From NCBI RefSeq assembly GCF_015169395.1, contig NZ_CP063458.1, positions 4,774,001 to 4,838,000 on the forward strand: a stretch of DNA of 64,000 bases. Direction: 5' to 3'. This document shows positions 34,727 through 43,855 of this stretch, piece by piece. The stretch's first letter is position 1, and each line of letters opens with the position of its first letter. Both the position numbers and the translations under genes were made by a program. The stretch is from Humisphaera borealis (lineage in GTDB: Bacteria; Planctomycetota; Phycisphaerae; Tepidisphaerales; Tepidisphaeraceae). Under the pieces are notes generated by a model that saw nothing but the letters and a program-made list of their open reading frames with translations, was not told the DNA's origin and did no database searches.

Positions 34727-36700
34727 TCAGCACTTGAACTTGGACACCAGGCCCTGGAGGTCCGACGCCATCCGGGACAGCTCGCCGGCGGCACGCTGCG
34801 TGTCGCCCGAGCCACTGCTGGTGCTCTTGGCGGCCGTCGCGACACCGGTGATGTTCTGGGCGATCTCCGTCGAGCCCTTGCTCGCCTCGGCGATCGTCCG
34901 GCTGATCTCGTTGGTCGTCGCGGTCTGTTCCTCCACCGCGCTGGCGATCGTGTTCGAGAAGTCGTTGATCTGGTTGATGATCGTGCTGATCTGGCCGATC
35001 GCCTCGACTGCCTCGTTGGTGTCGGTGCGGATCGCTTCGATCTTCTGACTGATGTCTTCGGTCGCCTTGGCCGTCTCCTTGGCCAGTTCTTTGACTTCGT
35101 TGGCGACGACCGCGAATCCCTTGCCGGCTTCGCCGGCGCGGGCGGCTTCGATCGTCGCGTTCAGGGCCAGCAGGTTCGTCTGCTGGGCGATGCTCGTGAT
35201 CAGCTTGATGACGTTGCCGATCTCAATACTGCTCTCGCCGAGCTTGGCGACCGTGCCGTTGGTCTTGTCGGCAACCTTCACGGCTGTCGTCGCGACCTTG
35301 GCCGCTTCCGTGGCGTTCTTGGCAATCTCCTTGATGCTCGCGGACATCTCTTCCATGCCCGTCGCGACACTGGAAACGTTCTTGCTCACCTGTTCGCTCG
35401 CGGCCGAGACTACGTTCGCCTGGACGCTGGTTTCCTCGGCGTTGGCGCTCAGGGTTGTGCTCACGCTCGAGAGCTCTTCCGAACTGCTCGACAGCGTGAT
35501 CGCGTTCTGGCCGATCGCGCCGATAGTCGTCCGCAGCTCGGCGAAGAACTGGCGGAGTCCGTCTCCCAGTTGCCCGATCGCGTCGGCACCGCTGACGGTC
35601 ACCGTCTTGGTCAGATCGCCCTGAGCGGCGGCCGTGACGACCCCAAGGATGTTATCCACCTTCGCACGCAGTTCTTCGGCCTGCTTCTTCTCCCGTTCGG
35701 CGGCTTCCTTGACCGCCCGCTCGGTCGCGAGCCTTTCGGTGATCACTTCCCAGGTCACCATCGTGCCCAGGTAGTTGCGGTTTTGGTCGAGCACCGGGCT
35801 GACGAGCAGATCGAGCGTCTGGTCGCCGAGCTGAATGTTGGCACGGTGCGGCAGGTTCTTCTGGTCGCCCAGGATGTTGCGCTGATGCTCCGGCCGCTTG
35901 TGGAAGATGTCGATCGATTGCCCGACGACCTGCTCGGCCTTGACGGGCAGGAGCTTCTCGATGCTCTTAAGCGTCTTGAGCGAAGCCGGGTTCATGAACC
36001 GGATCTTGAGTTCGCGATCCGCGTACATCATGTTCACGGGCGCGTTCTCGACCATGGACAGGATTCGGGCTGCATCGGTCGCCTTGGCGCATCGGTCGAT
36101 GCCGTCGGAGACGAGCCGGCCGATTTTGCGAAGCACGTCGAGTCGCTCCTGGGAGGGTTCGAGTGTCTCGAGGGAGAAGAAGTCCATCGTCCCGACAACA
36201 TTTCCGCCGACAACGATCGGGAAGCAGACGCCGCTCTTGACGCCCATCCGTTGGGCGACGGGTGCGCGACAGCAGTCTTTCATATCTCCGATGTCGGGGG
36301 TGAAGAACAGATCGCGATTTCGCCAGGCGCGGCCACTGAGGCCTTCACCTTCGCGGAATCGGGCCGACTGGGTGACGCGGCGGAACTCATCGTTCACGTC
36401 GCCGGCGTCCAGGGCGAACTTCAGTGTGTTGTCGGCGGCATCGACCTTCCAGTAGGACCCGTAGGCCCAGCCGAAGGCAGATCGCACGCTGGTCAGCGCC
36501 GCGGCAGCGGCTTCATCGGGGTTCTTGGCGGCGCCGACCGCCTCCATTGTCTCGGTGACCGCCTGGGTGTTCTGTTTGGCTTCCTCGAGCTTTGCCTGCA
36601 GACCCGCGAGGGTCTCGTCCGTGCCCGCGGCTTTCTTCATCGGGATTACCGGGCGGGGAAGGCTCTTGGCGGCGGGTTTGTTCTTGAGTGTAGCGTTCAT
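34727..36700 (-). CDS. Soluble methyl-accepting chemotaxis protein with GAF and PAS domains
   Basis: The 657-residue protein has no membrane helix. An N-terminal helix leads to a GAF-like domain ([40 protein letters not shown]) and a PAS-like domain ([20 protein letters not shown]). A long MCP signalling coiled coil with the conserved hairpin tip [20 protein letters not shown] completes it. It should form receptor arrays in the cytoplasm with CheA and CheW. The ligand may be a small molecule, light or redox cue bound by GAF/PAS. It is encoded inside the che cluster. The ribosome binding site AAGGAA precedes the ATG. Confidence 0.9.
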   Translation of the reverse strand: MNATLKNKPAAKSLPRPVIPMKKAAGTDETLAGLQAKLEEAKQNTQAVTETMEAVGAAKNPDEAAAAALTSVRSAFGWAYGSYWKVDAADNTLKFALDAGDVNDEFRRVTQSARFREGEGLSGRAWRNRDLFFTPDIGDMKDCCRAPVAQRMGVKSGVCFPIVVGGNVVGTMDFFSLETLEPSQERLDVLRKIGRLVSDGIDRCAKATDAARILSMVENAPVNMMYADRELKIRFMNPASLKTLKSIEKLLPVKAEQVVGQSIDIFHKRPEHQRNILGDQKNLPHRANIQLGDQTLDLLVSPVLDQNRNYLGTMVTWEVITERLATERAVKEAAEREKKQAEELRAKVDNILGVVTAAAQGDLTKTVTVSGADAIGQLGDGLRQFFAELRTTIGAIGQNAITLSSSSEELSSVSTTLSANAEETSVQANVVSAASEQVSKNVSSVATGMEEMSASIKEIAKNATEAAKVATTAVKVADKTNGTVAKLGESSIEIGNVIKLITSIAQQTNLLALNATIEAARAGEAGKGFAVVANEVKELAKETAKATEDISQKIEAIRTDTNEAVEAIGQISTIINQINDFSNTIASAVEEQTATTNEISRTIAEASKGSTEIAQNITGVATAAKSTSSGSGDTQRAAGELSRMASDLQGLVSKFKC

Positions 36701-36952
36701 GGTCAGGTTCCTTTCGGGATTCGTCTTGGTTCGAGCGATCGGTCGCGTTCCGGAGTCGGCGCGGACCGGGTACGTCGGCCTGATCGCATCGGCGAACAGG
36801 TCATCAGACAGGGCAACAACGGTGGCATGACAAGTGGTTCGGTGGGTCGGCCGGCTATCCGTCCGGAGGCCCTGTGGCGGCGTGATTGATCGCGTGATGA
36901 ATCATGATTGCGGCCCTGTCAATGATCGCGGTCTGCGACGAATCCGTCCGCT

Positions 36953-37309
36953 TCAGACCATAAAGGCGGTCGCGTAGTTCAAACCCCGCAGCGTAACGAA
37001 CAACATGCCCAGGTTGCGATGCGTCTCCTTGCTGGCCTTGTTCCCGTGCAGTGCACGGCGTCCGAGCCAGATCATCACCACATAGCACACCAGGACGCCC
37101 AGCGAGATGCCGGCATGAATCCAGATCATCATCCTGATCTGGCTGACGACTTTCTCAACCGCGTGACGGGTGGCTTCGATGTACAGCACCAGTAGAAGGT
37201 CCATCACGAACGCGGACGTCATGATCCGCATGTGCCACGCGGGGCGCTTGCGAAAGTAGAGTCCGCATCCGACCAGGACCAACACGATTGCAGAAACGAT
37301 GTGCAGCAT
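36953..37309 (-). CDS. Small four-helix membrane protein inside the che cluster
   Basis: From the ATG at 37309, behind AGGAG, the 118-residue protein starts MLHIVSAIVLVLVGCGLYFR and contains about four membrane helices. Histidines lie at or near helix ends (MLHIV, PAWHMRIM, TRHAVEKV, WIHAGISL, THRNLG). I thought of DUF420/cytochrome-like small proteins, where histidines can hold heme, but cannot confirm it. The gene lies between cheW and the soluble receptor, so it may anchor the pathway or sense redox state. Unknown. Confidence 0.55.
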   Translation of the reverse strand: MLHIVSAIVLVLVGCGLYFRKRPAWHMRIMTSAFVMDLLLVLYIEATRHAVEKVVSQIRMMIWIHAGISLGVLVCYVVMIWLGRRALHGNKASKETHRNLGMLFVTLRGLNYATAFMV

Positions 37310-37361
37310 GAGAGGCTCCTTCCAATGAAACAATCCGCAAATTGCCAACTCGCAACCGCAG

Positions 37362-37802
37362 TCATGCGGCCAGTTGGGTGACGTCGACTGAACGATCGAC
37401 GTCGAGGATCAGCAACAGACGCTTTTTCAGCTTGAACACGCCTTCGATCAGCTCGCGGGACGGGCCGCGCAGGGTCTCCGGCCGTGGCTCGAAGGAATCG
37501 GCCTCGACCGACACCACATCGCCGATTTCGTCCACGAGCAGACTGACGGCACCCTCGCTGTTGCGGACGACGACGTTGATCGGAAGCGCGCCCGCGGCCC
37601 GCGGCGGCAGGCCCAGTCGCGGACGCAGGTCGATCGCCGGAACGATCTGTCCGCGAAGATTGATCAGTCCCGTCACCACCTTGGCGGCCAGCGGTACGCG
37701 GGTCATCTCTTGGTAGCGAATGACTTCCTGGACCTTGCGGACGTCGATGCCCAGAAAGAGCGATCCGACGGTGAAGGTGCAGTATTGGTTTCCATCTGTC
37801 AT
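37362..37802 (-). CDS. cheW: CheW coupling protein
   Basis: CheW links receptors to CheA. Family features are FTVGSLFLGIDVRKVQEVIR at the N-terminus, the VTGLINLRGQIVPAIDLR loop and a C-terminal VVSVEADSFEP segment. The protein is 146 residues. The gene lies between the small membrane protein gene and cheA, about 75 bp from cheA. Confidence 0.94.
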   Translation of the reverse strand: MTDGNQYCTFTVGSLFLGIDVRKVQEVIRYQEMTRVPLAAKVVTGLINLRGQIVPAIDLRPRLGLPPRAAGALPINVVVRNSEGAVSLLVDEIGDVVSVEADSFEPRPETLRGPSRELIEGVFKLKKRLLLILDVDRSVDVTQLAA

Positions 37803-37876
37803 TTGGTTTCTCCGTAGCAGTCAGATCGCTTGCGGCCGGCGTCGCACGGCGGGTCCCTGGAACACTTGAGCGAGAG

Positions 37877-40210
37877 CTATGCCGCCATGGCCCGGGGCAT
37901 GATGGGCTCTTGCGACGTACGGATAATGCCGGCGATATCGAGAAGCTCGGTGACGCGGTCCTGGATGACGGCACTTCCCAGTACGCCCGGCGCGCCGCCG
38001 GTCTTCTGAACGGTCAGTGCCTGCTCGACGATGTCGAGGATGCGATCGACGACGAGCCCGATGCTGCGTCCCTGATCGGTGTAGACGACGACGCGGATCT
38101 TCTCGCCCTGGCTTTCGCCGAGCGGCAGCGTGTTCAGACGCCGGTCAGCCAGCACGGACGAGAGGTACACCAGCGGCATTACTTCGCCGCGGTACTGCAC
38201 CACGTCTTCCACCCCGGTTCGTTCGATCTTCGAGCGGTCGAATTCTTCGAGTCGGGCAACCGCCGACAGCGGGATCGCCACCCGGCGGTCGAAACCCGTC
38301 CCTGCCCGGTCGCCGTTGACGTTTAGCAGCAACAGGGTCTGACGGACCTCGCCCTTGGCGGCGGCGGCGTCGTGGTGCTCGGCGGCACCGACATCGCGGT
38401 GGTCCGCGACAACGTTCGCCGCCTGCGCCAAACCCATGACGTCGAGGATCAATGCCACTCGGCCGTCTCCCATGATGGTCGAACCGGCGAACGCCGTGAT
38501 GCCCTTGAGCTGCTTGCTCAGCGGCTTGACGACGATCTCTTCGGTGTCATTGATTTCATCGACGATCAGGCCGAACTGGCGGTCCTCGGCTTGCAGGATC
38601 ACGATGTTGAGTGCTTCGAGCGTCGCCGGGTCGATGCCGGCCGTGGACAGTCCCAGCGCCTCATTCAACTGCACGAGCGGCAGGAGCCGGCCGCGAAGCC
38701 GGTAGACCGGCGCGCCGTGGATCATTTCGACACCCGTGCGGGCGTCGTCGCCTTCCAGGCGGACCAGTTCCAGCAGGCTGACCTGCGGAATGGCGTAGCG
38801 GTCTTTGCCGGTGGTGATGATCAGGGCGGGAATGATCGCCAATGTCAGCGGGATCTTGATCCGCAGTGTCGTTCCCTGCCCCTGCACCGACTGGATGTCC
38901 AGGGTGCCGCCGATGCGTTCGATGTTCGTCTTGACTACGTCCATCCCGACGCCGCGGCCCGAGACATTGGTCACCTTTTCCGCGGTCGAGAATCCGGGAA
39001 GGAAGATCAGGCCGATCGCCTCGCGATCGCTCATGCGGGTTGCCTGCTCGGCGGTGATCAGCCCTTGCTTCAGCGCCTTGGCCTTGACCTTGTCGAGATG
39101 GATCCCAGCGCCGTCGTCGGCGATCTCGATGTTGACTTGGCCGCCTTCATGGAACGCACGCAGATACAACCGCCCCTCGGCCGGCTTGCCGGCCTTGATG
39201 CGGGCTTCGGGTGTTTCGATTCCGTGGTCGGCCGAGTTGCGGACGACGTGGGTGAGCGGGTCCTTGATCGCCTCGATGATCGTTTTGTCGAGTTCGGTCT
39301 CCTTCCCGTCCATCTCGACGCGGATCTTCTTTCCGCACATCGTCGCCAGGTCGCGGACCACGCGGGGGAACTTGCTCCAGATGTTCCCAATCGGCTGCAT
39401 CCGCGTCTTCATGACGCCTTCCTGCAGTTCCGTCGTGATCAGGTTGAGGCGCTGGCTGGTGGCGGCGAGATTGCTGTTCTCGACGCGGGCGGTGAACTGG
39501 ATCACCTGGTTTCGCGCCAGAACCAGCTCACCGACGAGGTTCATCAGTTTGTCTAGCAGCGAGACATCCACGCGGATGGTGGAGTCTGAAAGCCCTGCGG
39601 CTGCAGGGGAGCTGGCCGCCGCAGCGCTCTGGTCGCCGTGGTCGTCGTGGGAAACAGGTTCGGCGGGTTGTTCCACAATGGCGGCGACGGGAGCCGAGGC
39701 GGGCACTTCCGACGCGACCGTTGTTTCGGGCGCGGCTTCCACGGTGGTATGAACCGCGGTCGACCGAGCGACCGGCGCGGCCATCTCGGCCGGGGCTGCG
39801 GCGGCAGTCGGCGTGGTGACTGCTTCTGATTCCTTCAGCCGAGTGAGGGTCGCGATAACCTGGGGGAAGGCGTCATCACCTTCGGCATTGGTCGTTTCGA
39901 TGTTCGCCAGCAGCTTCCGGATCGCGTCCACCATCGCCAGCAACCCGCTGACGATCTGCGGCGTAACGGTCAACTCGCCGTCACGCAGTCGGCTCAGCAG
40001 GCTTTCGCCGACGTGCGAGACGGCCTCGAGCTTTCCAAAACCCAGAAACCCGCAGGTTCCCTTGATGGTGTGAATCGTGCGAAAGATGCTCGAGAGCGTG
40101 TCGCGCTTCTCGCCCGGTTGTTCGAGTTGCAGCAACTCGCGATCCAGCCGGTCGAGGTTCTCGTAGCTCTCGATCAGGAACTCTTTAACGATGTCGTCCG
40201 TGGCGTGCAT
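37877..40210 (-). CDS. cheA: CheA sensor histidine kinase with two CheW domains
   Basis: CheA phosphorylates CheY and CheB in response to receptors. From the ATG at 40210, behind GGAGG, the domains run: Hpt with His47 in FRTIHTIKGTCGFLG; an A/P/E-rich linker; a dimerisation helix; ATPase with N box LTHVVRNSADHGIE and G boxes IADDGAGIHLDKV and GRGVGMDVVKTNIE; then a CheW-like domain and a second CheW-like domain (RRVAIPLSAVARLEEFDRS). The usual protein has one CheW domain, so the second may help connect arrays. A terminator-like hairpin lies just upstream, at 40242-40302. Confidence 0.95.
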   Translation of the reverse strand: MHATDDIVKEFLIESYENLDRLDRELLQLEQPGEKRDTLSSIFRTIHTIKGTCGFLGFGKLEAVSHVGESLLSRLRDGELTVTPQIVSGLLAMVDAIRKLLANIETTNAEGDDAFPQVIATLTRLKESEAVTTPTAAAAPAEMAAPVARSTAVHTTVEAAPETTVASEVPASAPVAAIVEQPAEPVSHDDHGDQSAAAASSPAAAGLSDSTIRVDVSLLDKLMNLVGELVLARNQVIQFTARVENSNLAATSQRLNLITTELQEGVMKTRMQPIGNIWSKFPRVVRDLATMCGKKIRVEMDGKETELDKTIIEAIKDPLTHVVRNSADHGIETPEARIKAGKPAEGRLYLRAFHEGGQVNIEIADDGAGIHLDKVKAKALKQGLITAEQATRMSDREAIGLIFLPGFSTAEKVTNVSGRGVGMDVVKTNIERIGGTLDIQSVQGQGTTLRIKIPLTLAIIPALIITTGKDRYAIPQVSLLELVRLEGDDARTGVEMIHGAPVYRLRGRLLPLVQLNEALGLSTAGIDPATLEALNIVILQAEDRQFGLIVDEINDTEEIVVKPLSKQLKGITAFAGSTIMGDGRVALILDVMGLAQAANVVADHRDVGAAEHHDAAAAKGEVRQTLLLLNVNGDRAGTGFDRRVAIPLSAVARLEEFDRSKIERTGVEDVVQYRGEVMPLVYLSSVLADRRLNTLPLGESQGEKIRVVVYTDQGRSIGLVVDRILDIVEQALTVQKTGGAPGVLGSAVIQDRVTELLDIAGIIRTSQEPIMPRAMAA

Positions 40211-40241
40211 AAACGATACCTCCGCGCCGATTCGGGAAACG

Positions 40242-40302
40242 AAAAAAGGCACGGTCGAACATCCGCCCGGCTTTCGCCGAGTTCTGGAGGTTCAACCGTG
40301 CC
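40242..40302 (-). terminator. Terminator/attenuator-like hairpin directly upstream of cheA
   Basis: On the minus strand a 13-bp stem with one wobble (40290-40302 with 40248-40260) encloses a perfect CGGC-GAAA-GCCG hairpin with a GNRA loop and is followed by six T (40247-40242). It ends only about 31 nt before the cheA ATG and about 16 nt from its ribosome binding site, leaving no room for a promoter. This fits readthrough control (attenuation or a riboswitch) for cheA, although no known aptamer was recognised in the preceding leader. Confidence 0.6.
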
Positions 40303-40509
40303 TTCAACTTGCAGGTCCCGTACGACGTCCTGCCCGCTAAGGCGGCCGGCCTGGCGTCCTGCAGGAAGTGATTCGCTGCGGATCAGGCCGACTGCTATGT
40401 CTGTGAGGGATATCGGTCAGAGGCAGGATTCAATGAGCAGTTTGGACCGATTTTTTTGCGGCGTCGTTGCGACTGCCGCTGCGGTTACTGGGAAGGCTGC
40501 TTTGGCGGA
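40303..40509 (-). promoter_or_regulatory. Long cheA leader region with further hairpins
   Basis: No gene is supported between the response regulator stop and the terminator-like hairpin. Read leftward it has CCGC-CTTA-GCGG, a GCAGG...CCTGC arm and a repeated CAGGACG motif. Seven T lie at 40449-40455 on the plus strand, not preceded by a stem. I could not match it to c-di-GMP, SAM, fluoride or similar riboswitches. Confidence 0.35.
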
Positions 40510-41283
40510 TTACGAGACCAGGCGTTCGGTGTCAGAAAAGCGCGTTTCGGTCTCCTGCCCGGCGAGCACCGCCTCGAGTCGCTTCCGCAATTCACCCAGT
40601 TCCCGCGACCGAAACGCGTCCTTGGTCTTGACGAGGGTCTCGACCGTGTCGCGAATCGCGTTAACCGCCGACACCGGTGTCGGGCAGCCGAGCTTCTTTC
40701 GCGCCACCTCTTCACCGCTTCCGTTGGCGTGGGCGTCTACAACCGCTTTCATGTCGCTGAGCACACCCATGACGTTGCCCATCGACAACATCAGGAATGC
40801 GTCTTCCGCAGACTTGGCTTTACCCGCTGAATGTCGGATTGCTTTTACCGTCACGTCAAGGTCGCGGGTCCAGTCGGCCAGTCGTTTGTGCGATTGATGC
40901 AGCGTTCGCAGCAGCCGGGCCTGCTCAACCGCCCGTGCTACATGCGCATACAACTCGCCGAGGTCGAAAGGCTTGACCAGGTAGGCTGCGATGCACATTC
41001 GCACCGCGTCGGCGGCGGTTTTGACCGTGGGGTATCCTGTCGCCACGATAATCTGCTGCTCTGGTCGGATCGCTGAAACCTGCTCGATAAACCGCAGATG
41101 GTCGTTGCCAGGCATATTGAGGTCGGTCATCAGCACGTCTGGCTCGATCTCCAGCAATAGACGCCCGGCTTCTTCGGCGCTTGCGGCCGTAGTGACCTCA
41201 TACCCCTGTCCGCGCAGCAGTTCCGCTGTCGCAAATGCAAAAGTTGACTCATCGTCCGCGAGCAGAATTGTTCCCCGATTCAT
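40510..41283 (-). CDS. Response regulator with unknown output domain
   Basis: An N-terminal receiver (ILLADDESTFAFATAELLRG, phospho-Asp in MTDLNMPGND, ATGYPTVKTA, Lys in YLVKPFDLGE) is followed by about 130 residues of helices, with no recognisable DNA-binding or enzymatic domain. Its ATG at 41283 is 2 bp from the stop of the histidine kinase, so the two are translationally coupled and form a pair. The helical part could bind kinase or receptor proteins. Confidence 0.8.
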   Translation of the reverse strand: MNRGTILLADDESTFAFATAELLRGQGYEVTTAASAEEAGRLLLEIEPDVLMTDLNMPGNDHLRFIEQVSAIRPEQQIIVATGYPTVKTAADAVRMCIAAYLVKPFDLGELYAHVARAVEQARLLRTLHQSHKRLADWTRDLDVTVKAIRHSAGKAKSAEDAFLMLSMGNVMGVLSDMKAVVDAHANGSGEEVARKKLGCPTPVSAVNAIRDTVETLVKTKDAFRSRELGELRKRLEAVLAGQETETRFSDTERLVS

Positions 41284-41285
41284 CG

Positions 41286-42482
41286 CTATGCTCCTTCGGG
41301 CGTCGGCACGGTGACAATAAATGTCGAACCCGAACCGACGACCGTTTCCACCTTGATGCGGCCACCCATCGCCTCGATAAGGCTCCGGGACACCGCCAAC
41401 CCTAGACCCGTTCCCGAACTGTCGGAACCTGACTTTGTCGTGAAAAAAGGCTCGAAAATCTTCGACATCAGGTTCGTCGGGATACCCACACCCCGATCCT
41501 TCACTTTCAGTTGTACGCTGGCGATATCCAGCCGGCCCATTTCAATTTCCACGGTCTGACCGTTTGCCGACGCGTCGATCGCATTCTGGATCAGGTTGTA
41601 TAGAACCTGCCGCACGTCTGATTCAGGAAGCGTGACGGGGCAACCACCCGGCGGCACGTCGACGCTCAATGTAATATGGCGACGACGCGCGGCCTGGTTA
41701 AGGAACAGCACAACATCGCTGACCGTCTCGGCCAGCTTGAACCGGCGGGGTATCTCCCGCCCGGGGCGATGCAGATCGAGCATCTGACGAACGATCCGCC
41801 CCATCCGATCGATTTCTGTCTCAATCAGGGGAATGAACCCGACATGCGGGTGCTTCGGGTCGACCCCAGTTTTCACCAGTTCGAACGCGTTCTTGATCCC
41901 CGCGAGCGGATTGTTGATTTCATGGGCCACGGTCGCGGCCATGCGCCCGGCGACGGCCAGTCGCTCTGATGCCAGCGCGACGGCCTCGGCCTGGCGGCGG
42001 GCGGTAATGTCGGTGTGCATCACGACGGCACCGCTGAACTCGCGGTCGTTCAGCGCCGTGACGGTCATCGAAAACCACATCGTCCCGTCGTTGATCCTGC
42101 AAGAGTATTCGGACTCGAACCGTTGCATCTGCCCCGCAAGCACCGCACGGATGGAATCCGCCATCGTCTTACATTCGGGAACCGTGTCACTTGCTGCCGT
42201 GCAGACGTCGATGTAGCTCCTGCCGACGCCCATGCACGGGTCTTCCGCACCGTTCTCCAGCCCGAAGCGCCGCCACGACTGGTTCACTGTCCGAATCATG
42301 CCATCGCGATCGAGGATCGCGACCATCGACGTAAGAGAGTCAAGGACAGTCTGACCTACGTTGGTGCGGTTGCTGCCAATACCACATGGAAGGCAGACCT
42401 GATGCGCCAACGAACAAACTTTGCAGCGATCGGATCGCTCCGGTCCTGGTTGCGAGGTGGCGGTGGCGGCTTCCTGGTTCAT
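41286..42482 (-). CDS. PAS-type sensor histidine kinase with N-terminal Cys4 motif
   Basis: The N-terminus has four cysteines spaced C-x2-C-x6-C-x2-C (C20, C23, C30, C33 from the ATG at 42482), a layout of zinc or iron-sulphur sites. Next is a PAS domain (ILDRDGMIRTVNQSWRRFG... WFSMTVTALND), then an H box AATVAHEINNPLAGIKNAFE, N box QNAIDAS and G boxes DRGVGIPTNL and GTGLGLAVSRSLIE. There is no membrane helix, so it senses inside the cell. The start is uncertain: another ATG at 42497 abuts a palindrome. It probably partners the regulator at 40510. Confidence 0.82.
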   Translation of the reverse strand: MNQEAATATSQPGPERSDRCKVCSLAHQVCLPCGIGSNRTNVGQTVLDSLTSMVAILDRDGMIRTVNQSWRRFGLENGAEDPCMGVGRSYIDVCTAASDTVPECKTMADSIRAVLAGQMQRFESEYSCRINDGTMWFSMTVTALNDREFSGAVVMHTDITARRQAEAVALASERLAVAGRMAATVAHEINNPLAGIKNAFELVKTGVDPKHPHVGFIPLIETEIDRMGRIVRQMLDLHRPGREIPRRFKLAETVSDVVLFLNQAARRRHITLSVDVPPGGCPVTLPESDVRQVLYNLIQNAIDASANGQTVEIEMGRLDIASVQLKVKDRGVGIPTNLMSKIFEPFFTTKSGSDSSGTGLGLAVSRSLIEAMGGRIKVETVVGSGSTFIVTVPTPEGA

Positions 42483-42795
42483 CGGCAGTCTTGCCATTGT
42501 AGGCTTCACGAGCCTACACGCGGACTATTTGTGGTTTCGGCGTGGTCATTCGTAAGCGAACGGCCTGCTCCACTTTCGGCTGTTATGGTTATCCCGCATG
42601 AGTCGCCACACACAAGATCTCGTCGCAGTCCCATTGAGCCCGGGCTTATGAATTCGCGTACATTCATTCGCGGGTTTTCAGGTACTCGTTTCACCTAAGT
42701 CTCGATCTGGGACGGTATTGATGAACTGGTCAGGCAAACGTGTAAGCGGGTTTCAAGTTGCTTTGAATCCAAACTGCCGCCTGTAGAATCGCGCC
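42483..42795. other. Intergenic region between divergent kinase and HDAC genes
   Basis: The region is 313 bp long. It contains the palindrome at 42498-42518, listed separately. I see no further gene. Promoters for both directions should lie here, but none matches the consensus well enough to place it. Confidence 0.45.
42498..42518. promoter_or_regulatory. 21-bp palindrome, upstream end of che cluster
   Basis: TGTAGGCT-TCACG-AGCCTACA is a perfect palindrome 15 bp before the ATG at 42482, or 1 bp from the alternative ATG at 42497. It matches the 30572-30592 palindrome in outline (TGTAG-N11-CTACA) and is a plausible operator for the kinase-led che operon. Confidence 0.5.
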
Positions 42796-43806
42796 ATGCC
42801 ATCCATCGGCTTTCTCTCCGATGCCCGGTTCATCAACCACAAGACGGCACCGGCTCATCCGGAGCGGCCAGATCGGATTCGGGCGATTCACCGGGCGATT
42901 CGTGAGGCCGGGCTGGTCGATTCGGCAGACCCATTTCCCGATTTTAAAGGCACATTCGGGCTGACGCCGGATACCGTTCCTGCGGGCTTTAAACTGTTGG
43001 AGTTACCCCCACCTGAAGCAATAGACGAAAAGTGGCTGCTGACAGTTCACGGGGCACACCACGTCGAACAGGTTCATGCCGTCTCCGAACAGGGCGGCGA
43101 TCTTGATCCTGACACGCCAGTGAGTCCTGGCAGTTTCGAGACGGCGTTGCTGGCCGTCGGCGGTTTGTTGCAATGCTGCGACGCTGTGATGGCAGGTCAG
43201 GTCAATCGCGCTTTTGCCGCAATCCGTCCACCCGGCCACCACGCCGAACCGGACAAGGCGATGGGGTTCTGCCAGTTCTCCAACGTCGCCATAGCGTGCC
43301 GCTATCTGCAGCAGCAGCATCGAATCAGGAAAGTTGCGGTGGTCGATTTCGACGTTCATCACGGCAACGGCACACAGGCCTGCTTCTATCACGACCCGTC
43401 GGTCTTGTTCATCAGTCTGCACCAGGACCCGAGCACCTGTTACCCGGGCACGGGGTATGAAACCGAGACCGGCGAAGGTGCCGGAAAGGGCTTCACCATC
43501 AATCTTCCCTACCCGCCCGGAACGGACGATGCGCAGTTTATGGAGTACCTGGACCGCAAGGTCGTCCCGGCGTTGGACAAGTTCGAGCCGGAGGTGCTCG
43601 TCATCTCCGCAGGTTTCGACGCCCACAGGGACGACCCGTTGGCCCAGACGCAACTGACCGATGAAGCGTACGAGGTCATGACCCGAAAACTCGTCGCCGT
43701 CGCTGACCGCCATTGCAGAGGCCGGGTCGTCAGCGCGCTGGAGGGCGGGTACAACCTGGAGGCGTTGGGTCGCAGCGTTGTGCGACACCTCGTCGGGTTA
43801 CGGTGA
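42796..43806 (+). CDS. Histone-deacetylase-family amidohydrolase (class II-like)
   Basis: The protein is 336 residues long. Typical HDAC motifs are present: RPPGHHAEPDKAMGFCQFSNVA, the metal-binding VVDFDVHHGNGTQACFY, and a late block VLVISAGFDAHRDDP supplying the third metal ligand. In bacteria the family removes acyl groups from polyamines, acetoin-pathway proteins or other substrates. No acetoin genes are nearby. Cytoplasmic zinc enzyme. Confidence 0.92.
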   Translation: MPSIGFLSDARFINHKTAPAHPERPDRIRAIHRAIREAGLVDSADPFPDFKGTFGLTPDTVPAGFKLLELPPPEAIDEKWLLTVHGAHHVEQVHAVSEQGGDLDPDTPVSPGSFETALLAVGGLLQCCDAVMAGQVNRAFAAIRPPGHHAEPDKAMGFCQFSNVAIACRYLQQQHRIRKVAVVDFDVHHGNGTQACFYHDPSVLFISLHQDPSTCYPGTGYETETGEGAGKGFTINLPYPPGTDDAQFMEYLDRKVVPALDKFEPEVLVISAGFDAHRDDPLAQTQLTDEAYEVMTRKLVAVADRHCRGRVVSALEGGYNLEALGRSVVRHLVGLR

Positions 43807-43855
43807 AGGACCGGTGATGCCGGAGGCACGATTTCGGCAAGCGAGAGGATTCCTC

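Noticed and set aside
40303-40509. Known riboswitch (c-di-GMP, SAM, fluoride, preQ1) before cheA
   Set aside because: None of the conserved core motifs of these riboswitches could be matched by eye.
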